A stretch of DNA of 64,000 nt, from positions 15,581,360 through 15,645,359 of the forward strand of contig OY829647.1 of NCBI GenBank assembly GCA_963691815.1, written 5' to 3'. The translations under genes were made by a program, and so were the position numbers. Shown here one piece after another: positions 26,821 through 37,574 of the stretch. The notes beneath the pieces were generated by a model. That model had not been told where the DNA came from. It saw only the letters and a program-made list of their open reading frames with translations, and did no database searches. Source of the DNA: Echiichthys vipera. Lineage: Eukaryota; Chordata; Actinopteri; Perciformes; Trachinidae. How positions within the stretch are numbered: the stretch's first letter is position 1; each line of letters begins with the position of its first letter.

Positions 26821-29473
26821 CTCAGGCCTATTAATAAACCCTAAACCTAAACTAAATTATAATTCATTTGAAAGTCTTGTTCTTAGTCTTTCACATTCAA
26901 CCTGGAAAACTGTGCAGCCGATTATACTCGTTATAGTGTACCGGGCTCCCGGTCCCTACTCTGAATTTCTGTCTGAATTCTCAGAGTTTCTATCAAATTT
27001 AGTCCTTAAATCTGACAAAGTAATCATTGTAGGAGATTTTAATATTCACGTTGATGTTGTTAATAGCCTTAGTACTGCGTTTATCTCTCTATTAGATTCG
27101 ATTGGTTTTAGTCAGTGTATACATAAACCTACTCACTGTTTTAATCACACCCTCGACCTTGTTTTGGTTTATGGTGTGGAAATCAATGACTTAATAGTCT
27201 TTTCACAGAATCCTATTTTATCAGACCATTATTTAATAACTTTTGAATTCATATTACAGGACTACTCACCTCTGGGCAAAAGTTTCTACACTAGATGTTT
27301 ATCTGATAGTGCTGTAACTAAATTTAAGGAAGCGATTCCATCTGCATTTACTTTAATGCCTTATCCTAATATTCAAGAGTCCTGCACTAACGTTTGTCTC
27401 TCTGAAATTGACCATTTTGTTGACAGTGTTGCTTGCTCACTAAGAAAAACACTTGACTCTGTTGCTCCGTTAAAAAAGAAGAAAATAAAACAGAGGAAGT
27501 TAGCTCCGTGGTATAACTCACAAACCCGTGAACTAAAACAAATATCGCGAAAATTAGAAAGTAAATGGCGCTCTACTAAATTGGAGGAATCTCACTTAGC
27601 TTGGCATGAAAGTCTAAAGACATATAGGAAGGCCCTCCGTAATGCCAGAGCTGCCTATTACTCATCTTTAATAGAGGAGAATAAGAACAATCCTAGATTT
27701 CTTTTCAGCACTGTAGCCAGGCTGACAGAGAGCCACAGCTCTACTGAGCCATGTATTCCTATAACCCTCAGTAGTAATGACTTCATGACCTTCTTTAATG
27801 ACAAAATTATAACTATTCGAGACAAAATCAACTCGCTTGGCACCAATCTTTCATCAAACCCAGGAACCTTAGAAACAACTGTACGACCTGATATATTTTT
27901 GGACTGCTTTTCTCCGGTCGACCTTAACAAATTAAACTCTACTATTTCAGCATCAAAACCTTCTACTTGTCTCCTAGACTCTATTCCAACCAGGTTACTC
28001 AAAGAAGTGTTACCTTTAGTTGACACTCCTGTATTAGATATGATTAACATGTCTTTATCAGCAGGTTATGTACCACAGTCTTTTAAAGTAGCTGTAATTA
28101 AACCTCTTCTTAAAAAGCCCAGTCTTGATCCTGAGGTTCTAGCCAACTATAGACCTATATCTAACCTTCCTTTTCTCTCTAAGATCCTCGAGAAATTAGT
28201 TGCCAATCAGTTGTGCGACTTTCTACATAATAATGAGTTACTTGAGGACTTCCAGTCAGGATTTAGAGCGAATCATAGCACTGAGACAGCACTGATAAAA
28301 ATTACCAACGACCTTCTAATAGCTTCAGACAAAGGACTTGTCTCTGTACTTGTCTTACTAGATCTTAGTGCTGCCTTCGACACTATTGACCATCACATCC
28401 TGCTACACAGACTGGAGCATCTGATCGGCATTAAAGGAACCGCACTGAGCTGGTTTAAGTCATATTTATCAGATAAATCTCAGTTTTTACACGTTAACGA
28501 CAAATCCTCCATGCACACTAAAGTTAGTTACGGAGTCCCACAGGGCTCTGTCCTTGGACCGATTCTATTCTCCTTATATATGCTTCCCTTAGGAAATATT
28601 ATAAGGAAGCACTCCATACATTTTCATTGTTATGCTGATGATACACAATTATATTTATCGATCAAACCAGATGAAACCCATCAGGTAGATAAACTTCAAA
28701 TGTGCATTAAGGAAATAAAAAGCTGGATGACCTGCAATTTTCTGATGTTAAACTCAGATAAAACTGAAGTTATTGTACTTGGCCCTGAAGGCCTCCGAAA
28801 CTCAATAGCTACAGACATTGTTACTCTGGATGATGTTGTGTTGTCCTCCAGCACCACAGTAAGGAATCTGGGTGTTATCTTTGATCAGGATATGTCCTTC
28901 GATTCTCACATAAAACTAACAACAAGGACTGCATATTTTCACCTGCGTAATATTGCAAAAATTAGGAACATTATGTCTCAGAAAGATGCAGAAAAACTAG
29001 TCCATGCATTTGTTACTTCTAGGCTGGACTATTGCAATTCCTTATTATCAGGCTGCTCCAATAAGTCTGTTAAGAGTCTCCAGTTGGTACAAAATGCTGC
29101 AGCTCGTGTACTAACTAAAACAAACCGAAGAGAACATATTTCTCCTGTATTAGCTTCTCTGCACTGGCTACCTGTAAAATCTAGAATAGACTTTAAAATC
29201 CTTCTCCTTACCTATAAAGCTCTTATTGGTCTGGCCCCGTCGTATCTTAAAGAGCTCATAGTACCGTATCACCCAACTCGATCACTGCGCTCAGAAAATG
29301 CAGGGCTACTTGTCGTTCCTAGAGTCTCCAAAAATAGAAGGGGAGGCAGAGCCTTCAGTTACCAAGCTCCTCTCTTGTGGAACCAACTCCCAAGTGTTAT
29401 TCGGGAGGCAGACACTGTCCCCATATTTAAGAGTAAACTTAAAACTTTCCTTTTTGATAAAGCTTACAGCTAG
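26762..29473 (+). CDS. L2 LINE ORF: endonuclease (rest), reverse transcriptase and C-terminal domain
   Basis: 903 codons to TAG. In intact relatives the protein nicks target DNA and copies its own RNA from the nick. Endonuclease motifs: VYRAPGP (59-65), GDFN (91-94), SDHYLI (154-159). Reverse transcriptase: NYRPISNLPFLSKILEK (462-478), FRANHSTETAL (501-511), DLSAAFD (534-540), GVPQGSVLGP (591-600), catalytic YADD (624-627), LNSDKTEV (663-670), LGVIFD (703-708). The C-terminal block includes HWLPVKSRIDFKI (801-813) and HPTRSLRS (837-844). All core catalytic residues are present and there is no internal stop. The Met at 26762 is only the first in frame; the true protein begins upstream in frame 1. 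The LDLSAAFDTIDH signature favours L2 over CR1, Rex1 or RTE. Confidence 0.85.
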   Translation: MNTHIPRGSGRGGGVAAIYDSGLLINPKPKLNYNSFESLVLSLSHSTWKTVQPIILVIVYRAPGPYSEFLSEFSEFLSNLVLKSDKVIIVGDFNIHVDVVNSLSTAFISLLDSIGFSQCIHKPTHCFNHTLDLVLVYGVEINDLIVFSQNPILSDHYLITFEFILQDYSPLGKSFYTRCLSDSAVTKFKEAIPSAFTLMPYPNIQESCTNVCLSEIDHFVDSVACSLRKTLDSVAPLKKKKIKQRKLAPWYNSQTRELKQISRKLESKWRSTKLEESHLAWHESLKTYRKALRNARAAYYSSLIEENKNNPRFLFSTVARLTESHSSTEPCIPITLSSNDFMTFFNDKIITIRDKINSLGTNLSSNPGTLETTVRPDIFLDCFSPVDLNKLNSTISASKPSTCLLDSIPTRLLKEVLPLVDTPVLDMINMSLSAGYVPQSFKVAVIKPLLKKPSLDPEVLANYRPISNLPFLSKILEKLVANQLCDFLHNNELLEDFQSGFRANHSTETALIKITNDLLIASDKGLVSVLVLLDLSAAFDTIDHHILLHRLEHLIGIKGTALSWFKSYLSDKSQFLHVNDKSSMHTKVSYGVPQGSVLGPILFSLYMLPLGNIIRKHSIHFHCYADDTQLYLSIKPDETHQVDKLQMCIKEIKSWMTCNFLMLNSDKTEVIVLGPEGLRNSIATDIVTLDDVVLSSSTTVRNLGVIFDQDMSFDSHIKLTTRTAYFHLRNIAKIRNIMSQKDAEKLVHAFVTSRLDYCNSLLSGCSNKSVKSLQLVQNAAARVLTKTNRREHISPVLASLHWLPVKSRIDFKILLLTYKALIGLAPSYLKELIVPYHPTRSLRSENAGLLVVPRVSKNRRGGRAFSYQAPLLWNQLPSVIREADTVPIFKSKLKTFLFDKAYS

Positions 29474-30724
29474 GGCTTACGAGCTCTCAGCTGTGTTGCT
29501 GTTGTTATTCTTAAAGCTGCGTCCGTTCAGTTTAATGATGCTGCTATAAGCCTAGTCTGCAAGGGGAAATATTACCTTTCCTAATACTCTGAGATTCTCT
29601 CCTCTCTATGTCATTCATGTCTCATCAATGCATGTTATTAATTCAACTTCTTCCCCGGAGTTCTTTGTGCTTTGTCATCTCCGAGGTCTCTGCTGATCGT
29701 GGTGGTGCCTACTGCCGTAGTCCTGTGGGTCACTGCTGATTTTGGTAGAGCCTGCTGCCTTGGTCCTGTATATCAGGCCCCTGCTGATGGGGGTGGTGCC
29801 TGCTGCCGTGGTCCTGTGTGCTAGTCTCTGCTGGTGCTGGTGGTGCCTGCTGCCCTGGTCCTGTGTGTAGGTCTCTGCTGACAGTGGTAGTGCCTGCTGC
29901 CTTGGTCCTGTGTATCAGGTTCCTGCTGATGGGGGTGCTGCCTGCTGCCCTGTTCCTGCGCGCACGTCTCGGCTGATGGTGGTGATGCCTGTTGCTGTGG
30001 TCCTGTGGTCCTGTATGAAGGTCTCTGCCGATGGTGTTAGTGCCTGCTGCTGTGGACCTGATTGTTGGTCTCTGCTGATCGTGGTGGTGCTTGCTGCCGT
30101 GGTCCTGTGTGCTGGTCCCTGCTGATGGTGGTGATGCCTGCTGCCCTGGTCCTGTGTGCAGGTCTCTGCTGATCGTGGTGGTGCCTACTGACGCTTCCTG
30201 CTACTTCAATAACTATTAGTCATTTATTCTGTCACTACTTTTATAAATTATAAAATCTGTAGCCATAAAAACACCATCAGTGGTATGTCTTGCTGTATCG
30301 TAGCTGCTATTGCCCCTACTCATCATTTTGTCATAATTATTTTCATTTTCATGTTCTGTCACCTTGGATGTGCGTGTTCCTGCTGTTCTGCTATGCAGAC
30401 TGCCATAACATGTGGGTCATGTTCACATTACTATAGATATTGTTATAGTTACTGTTACTCGCTGGCTGCTTGCATCTCTGGAAGTGTGTCAGTCTCTCTG
30501 TCTTTTGTCTATCTTTGTGTTTCTCTCTTTCTCTCTCCTTTTCTTCCTCCCCAACCGGTCAAGACAGATGACCGTCCTCCACAGAGCTGGGTCTGTCCGA
30601 CGTTCCTGCCTGTTATAGGGAAGGTTTTCGTTGCCACCGTACTCTATGGGGGAATTGTTGGGTCTTTACCTACTCTGTAAAGTGTCCTGAGATAACTTTG
30701 GTTATGATTTGACACTATAAATAA
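29474..30724 (+). other. 3' UTR of the L2 LINE
   Basis: Non-coding. Frames that cross it (for example 29910-30125 and 30285-30680) are incidental. It holds the VNTR, a pyrimidine-rich stretch near 30490-30560 (TCTGTCTTTTGTC...CTCTCTCC), and a conserved 3' block. The block at 30560-30720 matches the minus strand of 41.21-41.41 kb. Confidence 0.75.
29685..30190 (+). repeat. VNTR: about 11 copies of a ~47-bp unit in the LINE 3' UTR
   Basis: Units start near 29691, 29733, 29782, 29829, 29876, 29923, 29972, 30027, 30073, 30120 and 30168. Each begins with a variant of TGCTGATGGTGGTGGTGCC and then TGCTGCCGTGGTCCTGTG, with copy-to-copy substitutions and small indels (spacing 42-55 bp, mostly 47). 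The antisense relative at 41.6 kb has a single unit, so the array expanded within this lineage or copy. Confidence 0.85.
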
Positions 30725-30750
30725 AATTGAATTGAATTGAATTGAATTGA
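30725..30750 (+). repeat. (TTGAA)n LINE 3' tail
   Basis: About five tandem ATTGA pentamers directly after AATAAA. This is the tandem 3' tail on which L2-type reverse transcription starts in related elements. Confidence 0.85.
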
Positions 30751-32973
30751 TCGCCTTTGAAACTTCCATGACGTCATCTTGCTTGCTATGTCAAACTCTC
30801 ACTGAATCCATCAGCAATTAAATAGGAAATTCTGCACAACCATGCCACTGCCATTTTCTAAAATCTGGGGCAAGTAAATAAAGAAATTGCGGTTGCAGAT
30901 GGTAACTTGGCTATTTCAAAATGGCGGGTTTGTGCAGGATGTGTCTGTGGTCTGCCATGTTTTAACTCCTCCTCCTTGTATCGTCTCAGCTTGCTTGGAA
31001 CCTTGGCCAAGCTGGTACCAAAAAAACTACCAGGCAGGTACTAGTCATGCCATTCCATGCATTGTAAATGAGACTTCAGTTTGGACAGTTTTCTAACAAT
31101 CTGCACTATTAGGTATATGCACCACATACCAGCTCAGCCATATGTCCCCATACTAACCCTGCCTTCCCTGCTGTCTTGCAATCAGCCCTTGATGAGTGTC
31201 CTGGCCTAGCCTGACTGTAATTACCAAGCAAGAGGAACAAGTAGGCTAATTAACACATTAAGGAGCAGCAGCCAGCCAACAAGGGCCTACAGCATCGCCA
31301 TGCGAGGATCTGACAACTTCATTCCCCATCTGTTACCAGGCACACATACAAACATGCACCTGTGCATGTGGATTTGTGTATGTGCTGCACAGCATACAAC
31401 AGGGTCCACCCCTTCTGCACAAAGGAGGTGAATAGAGATGTTGATGGAAAGAACAATGAAGTGCCTTTTGGTTGTCAGACGAGTGGTGGTACCCTCCTGA
31501 TGTCCCTGTGCCACTGTGCAAGGGACTCCTGCCAAGGCAGCGCCATACATCACAACTGGCATCAGCCAGGTGGTCTGGCTCTCTGTGCCAGACCCTGCTG
31601 TGTCATGCTGAGGAGAGGCAGACCATTTCTCCAAATGGCCTGGGTATTGATCAAAATGGGATTTTGAAGGGAAATTTAGAGAGAATTTAGTTTTATTTAA
31701 TTTTGTTTCATATTTTTTCTGAAATACTCAATAATAAAATGCTATCATACTACAGTGAAACATCAAAGCTGAAACAGACAAAGCATACCCTGGAGTGTGC
31801 CATTGGAAATGACACATCCAGGCTCCATAGAAAGTCCAACTGGCTTCAACTTGATATCCTGATATCTGATTTTGTCGCCAGATGCTCAATGGTGGCTGTG
31901 TGTGTGTTGAGGGTTTAGAGTCAATGCCATTCTGTATTCACTGTGTTAAACGAGAGTCTAGTAGAGAGGTACCATTTCTCTCTGCTGCGGGACACTGACA
32001 CTCACCACAGACCCTGAATACACAGAAAATATTATTGAATTAAAATCACCAGTCATTTGGCTGGTAAACTTGTTGATGGAGAACAAATGTTATCATCCAA
32101 ATATTTAAGAAGTCAAACAAGTGGAAGAAGTTGAATGTTTAAGGGCTTAGATTTCTCCCATGACCTCAGAAAATGATTTAAGAGTCAATGTTGAGAAAAG
32201 TTGTTGGTGCAAGAACCCACAGTAATGCCTCATAAATAAATGGGGTCTGTTGGCACCATGATAAAATGCTATTTTTTTTTTTAAATAACTCAACCAACAG
32301 AAACAATTTGAACATTTAATAGAATATCTACCCATTTTTAAAACCAAACAACATTTTCAAGCAATTCATCAGTAGGAATATGTAATAACCTTTGTCAAAC
32401 AAAATAATACAAACATGTTTTTAATCTTAGAAAAGGCTATATTCCCTCAAAATACCCCAACAAAATATATATTGGCACATGTTAGAAAATATATATGCAA
32501 CCAGCCTGCTCACATTTGACCCAACTTTGTGATGAAATTGTTAGCCAGCTACCATCATTAAATAATATATCAGAACGGAGCTGATTCAACTGTCTATTAA
32601 CCAAGTAACACATTCCCAATATCTCTATCGAAGACAGTTTTATATGTTAAGTCCACAAACCACTTTTTTAGCCCATTATATCCATTCCATTTCTATAAAC
32701 CCAGCTCTTCCTGCCAGGCTATGCCAGCTGTGTAATGCCACAGCTTACAAGGGTTTACCAGCAGCAGCTAATGGGGAACATTGGTAGTTGGCACATACAG
32801 ACAGCTCACCATTACTGTCACATTGCTGGGGTACCATTACATGGTAATATACACGTCTAGACATTTTCAATTGGACGCAAACACTGCATTAATACCAACA
32901 ATCAGTCTGCTGCACAACAAGAGTAAGTAACCACATGAGAGTTACTCATAGTGATACTCGGGCTTTGATTCTG
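30751..32973. other. non-coding stretch
   Basis: At about 30985-31050, GCTTGGAACCTTGGCCAAG followed by GGTACCAAAAAAACTACC resembles part of a widespread teleost MITE. The remainder (31.1-32.97 kb) is AT-rich unique sequence. Frames at 31287-31667 on either strand have no recognised domain. Confidence 0.35.
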
Positions 32974-33068
32974 GTTCAGGTTAGGGATGTGTATAAATCT
33001 GGTGATATGATACGTATAATGATACAGGAGTTATAATTCAATTTATTGCGATACTGCAGTAAGAAAGG

Positions 33069-33140
<72 letters not shown>

Positions 33141-33511
33141 CAGGAAACACACCATATGCATATGTTGTAACGTTGGCGTGGAAGAGTCTGGCTGACTCTG
33201 ATACATTACAACCCTGCTATATAGCGGCTGGTGGTTTAAACCGCACAACAAAGGCCACATGCCAGTTTTTCCTTCGCCAATACCTACCTTTTGAAGTGAT
33301 ATTTAGCTCCTTCCCACCAATGGATGCCTTAGGTTATGTAGTTTCATATGATACTAGTACCTTTGGCAGTATGTGACAGTAATTTAACCACTGGTGGTCC
33401 CATGGGTCTCAGAGCGTTAATTAAAAATGCAACGGAATCAATACAGTGTCTCAAAACATAATATCCCAATATTTAAGTGTGTCAATACATTCTGACACCC
33501 CTGGTTCAGAT
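32974..33511. mobile_element. hAT-like MITE with 8-bp target duplication
   Basis: The 522-bp element runs 32982-33503. Ends are TAGGGATGTGTATA (left) and TCTGACACCCCTG (right); reverse-complemented, the right end reads CAGGGGTGTCAGA, so the termini match the hAT CAGGGGTG type. The flanks are GTTCAGGT (32974-32981) and GTTCAGAT (33504-33511), an 8-bp duplication with one mismatch, as hAT transposases make. No transposase is encoded. A pure (AT)n array sits inside the left half. Confidence 0.82.
33070..33137. repeat. (AT)34 microsatellite inside the hAT-like MITE
   Basis: Uninterrupted AT dinucleotides. It lies after the left-end region with GATATGATACGTAT and ATTGCGATACTGC words, so it probably expanded from AT-rich sequence native to the element. 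Confidence 0.95.
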
Positions 33512-34640
33512 ATCAGAATATCATGGCAATGAGGGTTGAAGAGCAACTTTTTGGTGCATTGCTCATTTAGCATTCTGTGAAAGGCAGCCAGGGTAAAATC
33601 ATTGTGAATAACAGAATGGGCCGTATGAACAGATTTTCTCCATCGCTTCATGTTGTCTGTGTGTCCTTGCAGCCATTTTTTTGAGTGCTGGATGGATTTA
33701 ATTGGGTTTACAATGCTTTTTCTGTTCACCCTTTCTCATGTCTCGTTCACCGTCCACACTCAGAGTCCAGGGTGCTGCTCTTGTTCTGTTGTCAAGACAA
33801 CCGCACACAGTGGCTCTGCCTGTGTCCATTAGTCTGTCTGTCCGCACCTGTTTTTTATTTGGTAGTTTTGAGATATCCAAGTACTTTGCAGAATGAGAGC
33901 AATATTTGGCAGCAGCGTTACTGATCACAGTAAGGCTGCGTCTGACCAGTAAACTGGTTAATTTAGAGACTTATGCTGATGCTTATATATAGAGAATGTA
34001 TTAGCTTCTTCTTTCCCCCTAAGTTGTGAATGTTAACTCAAAGAGCATGTTTTTTCCCATGACCATGTTGTTGTCTAATCATTGTGTCTGTGCCTGGAGT
34101 CTGCAGTATCATACTGTCTCAGCAAACAGCACGCTCTCCCCAGCGGCTCGGCTAGGCTTCATATCCAATTGGTTTGATTTCCTCTCTGAAGGAATACAAG
34201 GCGCATCCTCCTCCCCCTCAGCCTTCTGAAGTGTGGCGGATAGTCTTTTCACGCAGTGTAGACCCGGCACTCTTCTCATTCATCAGCTTGTGTATTTGCA
34301 TTTTCAATTAATTGCATGCGTCACACGCGGCGACTCCGAAAGCAGCCCCAGCTTTGTGTGCGACCCTTAATTGCAATCATTACGCAATGCAAGTAACCCG
34401 CCTTTGAGTGTTCAATTGTACACTGGGTTTAATTATGGGAACGGAGTTAAAAGCATTACTCAACAGTCTAATAGACCAGATACTGGAGATGGTAACTCTG
34501 GAACTGAATGAAATGATGGTCGAATGCTGAACTGGTAATTACTCACAGTTGTTGTTGCTGATTTGCATAGCAGCATCATTTTCAAAGAGGATGTGGGCAT
34601 ATCTGAAAACATAAACTCTGCTGATGCATTCTGAAGGATT
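33512..34640. other. unique non-coding stretch
   Basis: No exon recognised. The part at 34255-34445 has even composition and AT cores (TTCAATTAATTGCATGCG, CCCTTAATTGCAATC), so it is a candidate conserved non-coding element by texture only. Confidence 0.35.
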
Positions 34641-34643
34641 ATT

Positions 34644-34768
34644 CCAATATTTTGGGAGATTAGCTTATTATGCCTCAGAGTTCAATTTCCTCACTGTATT
34701 CAGGTAGCTCTGTGGCGGAGGCTAGCTGTTTCCCTCTGCTCCGAGTCTTTGTGCTCAGCTAGGCTAAA
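34644..34768. repeat. fragment of a common teleost interspersed repeat
   Basis: TTTTGGGAGATTAGCTTATT at the left and GGCTAGCTGTTTCCCTCTGC, then GTCTTTGTGCTCAGCTAGGC, at the right. These resemble a repeat familiar from many percomorph genomes. No coding content; identification from memory. Confidence 0.45.
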
Positions 34769-35815
34769 AAAGTCATAAAGTTTTGTAAGATTAAATTAAT
34801 ATTATTACCTTCTAAATCTAATTTGTAGAGTTGGATGTTAAATGTTGGAGTATTGTTTTAAACAAAGACACACTGTGGATTTCATATCCATGCAGATGCA
34901 CATACTCACAGGCAGACAGGCTCTTATTTATTCATATGCATGCAGGGGAACACTGGCTCACAAATAGATGTCACTTCTTGCATGTGAGCGGTTAGAAACA
35001 AAGAGGCGACGTGATGCAGGGGGATTGAAAAAAAAGAAATTATTCTGTGCAGGGCTCTGTACCTGGGGTTAGAGCCTCGCCTCTGGAGTAAATAAGTCAC
35101 TGGGAGAGTGTGTGCTCACGTCGGGAGGAAACACATACATGTGCATGCAAACATACACACACTTATTCACATAGTCCCAGGAGCAGGCATAGGCACACAA
35201 ATTCAATCTTGCCACAAATGCAGAACACAGACGCACGCACGCATACACACGGGCCAAACACACACACTCCCCATCCTGTATCCTGTCACACAGATAGCCC
35301 CTGCGCTCCAGTAATGAAGCTCTGTGTGTTGCATTCACGCTCGGCCACTGAGCCAATAACACAAAGGCTGCAGCAAAGATCCCCCTCTGCTCTCCAACTC
35401 TCTTTTTTCCTCCTACCTTTTCCTCTGCTACTTCTTATTTTTTCTCCCCTCGCTCCCTTACTCCCACCTACGTGAGCCCTGATAAGAAATCGTCCTGTCG
35501 GTGCAATGAAAGAAGCAAGGAAAATTTGAGAGCAGGAGAGTGAGATAGAATGAGTGCGTTTGAGAAAAAGAAAGACAGGGAGAAGAGGGAGCAATTGTGT
35601 ACTTGTCAGCGTACAACTGGAGTCTCTGATATGAATCTTAATATCCTATTTAAGGCTTTTCTTCATCACAGGCCCTGATTTATTCGCAGGGCTTCCCCTT
35701 TCAATTTATCAAAATAAACTATAAGCTCACGGTCGCGGCCGGCAGGGCAAATTAAAGCAAACAACAGACTGAGGGGGTAGGAGGTGGAGGGGAGAAGAGA
35801 GGAAGGGGAGGGAGT

Positions 35816-35819
<4 letters not shown>
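34769..35819. other. unique non-coding stretch
   Basis: Contains scattered CACACA/CACGCA-rich sequence (35130-35270) and a possible conserved block at 35635-35760 (CTATTTAAGGC, ATTTATCAAAATAAAC, CAAATTAAAGC). No gene recognised. Confidence 0.4.
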
Positions 35820-35876
<57 letters not shown>

Positions 35877-35878
35877 AT
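35820..35878. repeat. (CA)n microsatellite
   Basis: Pure CA array; one CAAA and one CATA interruption at the right end. Confidence 0.96.
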
Positions 35879-36009
35879 ACAATCATACGTTTCTCTTACT
35901 CTTCCTTTCTTCACCTCTCTCTACTCTCTATCTCCATCAATGGCTCGGTGACAGATGAGGCCAGCTTGTGTAAATGGCCGAGCTCCCCAAGAGAGAACAC
36001 AGAGATGGT

Positions 36010-36024
36010 GGGGGGGGGGGGGGG
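36010..36024. repeat. (G)15 homopolymer
   Basis: A run of 15 G residues. Homopolymer length is error-prone in sequencing, so the exact count is uncertain. Confidence 0.85.
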
Positions 36025-36163
36025 TTTGAATCCAAGACACCACCAGGGAGAGCTTTGTGTAAGAGCTGGATAAATTTGTTTAGGGATCTCCAGTGTATCA
36101 GTTTTGAGGAAGTAAATTCTAAAATCCGCCCAATTAGTTTTGTGTGTGCATTGCTGAGGAGGC

Positions 36164-36298
<135 letters not shown>

Positions 36299-36544
36299 AT
36301 GAGAGAAGGGATGTTTTTTAATTGATGTGTGTGAATAGATATTTTTAATATGTATTTGGTTATTATTACACTTGATCAGTGCTTTAAATGGGCCGGTATG
36401 CACCGGTACGCAGTGGGTCTACCCCCCACCTCTTACCCCTCTCGCCAGTATGCTATTATGTCACTCACTTATATTTCATGTATATAATCCAATGCCATAT
36501 GTTTAGTTTGCTTGTGTTCATGTTTATATTTATGTAGGCACTGT

Positions 36545-36614
36545 CAAATCAAGTCAAATTCCTTGCAATGAAAATTGCCTGGCAATAAATCTGATTCTGA
36601 TTCTGATTCTGATG
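36545..36614 (+). mobile_element. 3' end of a CR1/Rex1-like LINE
   Basis: TTCCTTGCAATGAAAATTGC, then GGCAATAAA and a (TCTGAT)n tail with about four units. A short AATAAA-containing 3' end with a hexamer tail fits heavily 5'-truncated CR1/Rex1-type LINE copies in fish. The left boundary and family name are uncertain. Confidence 0.5.
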
Positions 36615-37099
36615 TGACGCCCACTAGTTTGTTGTCATGGAAGTGGAACGTCACATTAGCCACTAACTCATGAGCCACATCAATGTTGGATAAGTAGGCA
36701 AAAGCAGAAAATGAAAACACGACACTAAAGTAAAAAAAAGAGAACAGGCACAAAGAGGACGCAAACCGGAACAGAGTCGGATGATGACAAAACTCTCAGA
36801 CAGTCAAATACTACCGTACTTACTGAGCCAGAAAAGCAGCAACAAACTAATGTCAGCAAACAGCCTGTTGCTAATGCTGCCAACTGAGACCTTAGCAATA
36901 ACCTTGTTCAAGATGACTGACTGATGGTTGCTGATTTTTCAAGGTGGACTTCCGGTCCCTTAGTGTACTCGTCACGCTTTGGTTAGGCAAAACATGATAC
37001 TCATACGCTTTGGGAGGTGGACCATCGTATCTATTTCATGCTTTGGCATACTACCGGGTTGGATATTTAGTGGTGATATCATATATTGTTTTAGATTGA

Positions 37100-37368
37100 G
37101 CTACACTGCAGTATAAAATTAATTCAACTTTGCCCCACGTTCTATCAGCTTTTAACATTAATCCATCAATTATAATCTAATGATATACTCTTGGGCCATT
37201 CTGTATGATGAGTACTTTTACTTTTTGCACTTTAAGTAATATGTTGCTAATAGTTTTGTACTTTTACTTAAGTAACATTTTAAATGCAAGACTTTTACTA
37301 CAGTGTGGTATTATTACTTTTACTTAAGTAAACGCACTGAGTACTTCTTTTACCACTGTGAATATTTG
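37100..37368 (+). mobile_element. right half of a common teleost MITE (family C)
   Basis: CTTGGGCCATTCTGTATGAT, then GAGTACTTTTACTTTTTGCA, repeated ACTTTTACTTAAGTAA words, and the end GAGTACTTCTTTTACCACTG. This is the right half of an abundant non-autonomous teleost element. The matching left end is not upstream; a left half occurs downstream in the opposite orientation. Confidence 0.6.
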
Positions 37369-37574
37369 AATAAACTAATGTTGTGAAATGTATTCAAATG
37401 TTCAATTTAATGTTGAATTTTTATTCACTGTAGAAATTCAGAATGTAGTACTTAATGATTTGTCGGTATCTGCCACCCAATACACATGCCGACAGGTAGA
37501 TAAGGGAAGTACTGGCACTTCAATTTTTTTTCCACTTGAACTTGATTACGCACAAGGTTCACACAATTGTGTTA

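Larger units (their letters stand above)
26377..30750 (+). mobile_element. L2/Maui-type LINE, nearly complete, one frameshift
   Basis: The order is endonuclease start (frame 1), rest of endonuclease plus reverse transcriptase (frame 2, 26762-29473), a 3' UTR of about 1.28 kb containing a VNTR, and a (TTGAA)n tail (30725-30750). The 3' end has GGTTATGATTTGACACTATA, AATAAA and the pentamer tail, which is how L2 LINEs and the V-SINEs that borrow their tail end in fish. The tail replaces poly(A). The 5' boundary is uncertain. Few stop codons relative to the 25.2-25.9 kb fragment suggest a younger insertion. The 3' part of the same family recurs antisense at 41.2-41.7 kb. Confidence 0.88.

Noticed and set aside
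27658..28050. 130-codon frame on the minus strand inside the LINE
   Set aside because: Shadow of the reverse transcriptase coding frame on the opposite strand.
29685..30190. Possible CRISPR array (regular repeats of about 47 bp)
   Set aside because: Units are directly tandem and similar throughout, with no constant repeat/variable spacer pattern, and the host is a eukaryote. It is a VNTR.
30285..30680. 131-codon frame downstream of the LINE ORF
   Set aside because: Lies in the LINE 3' UTR and overlaps sequence conserved in the non-coding antisense copy at 41 kb.
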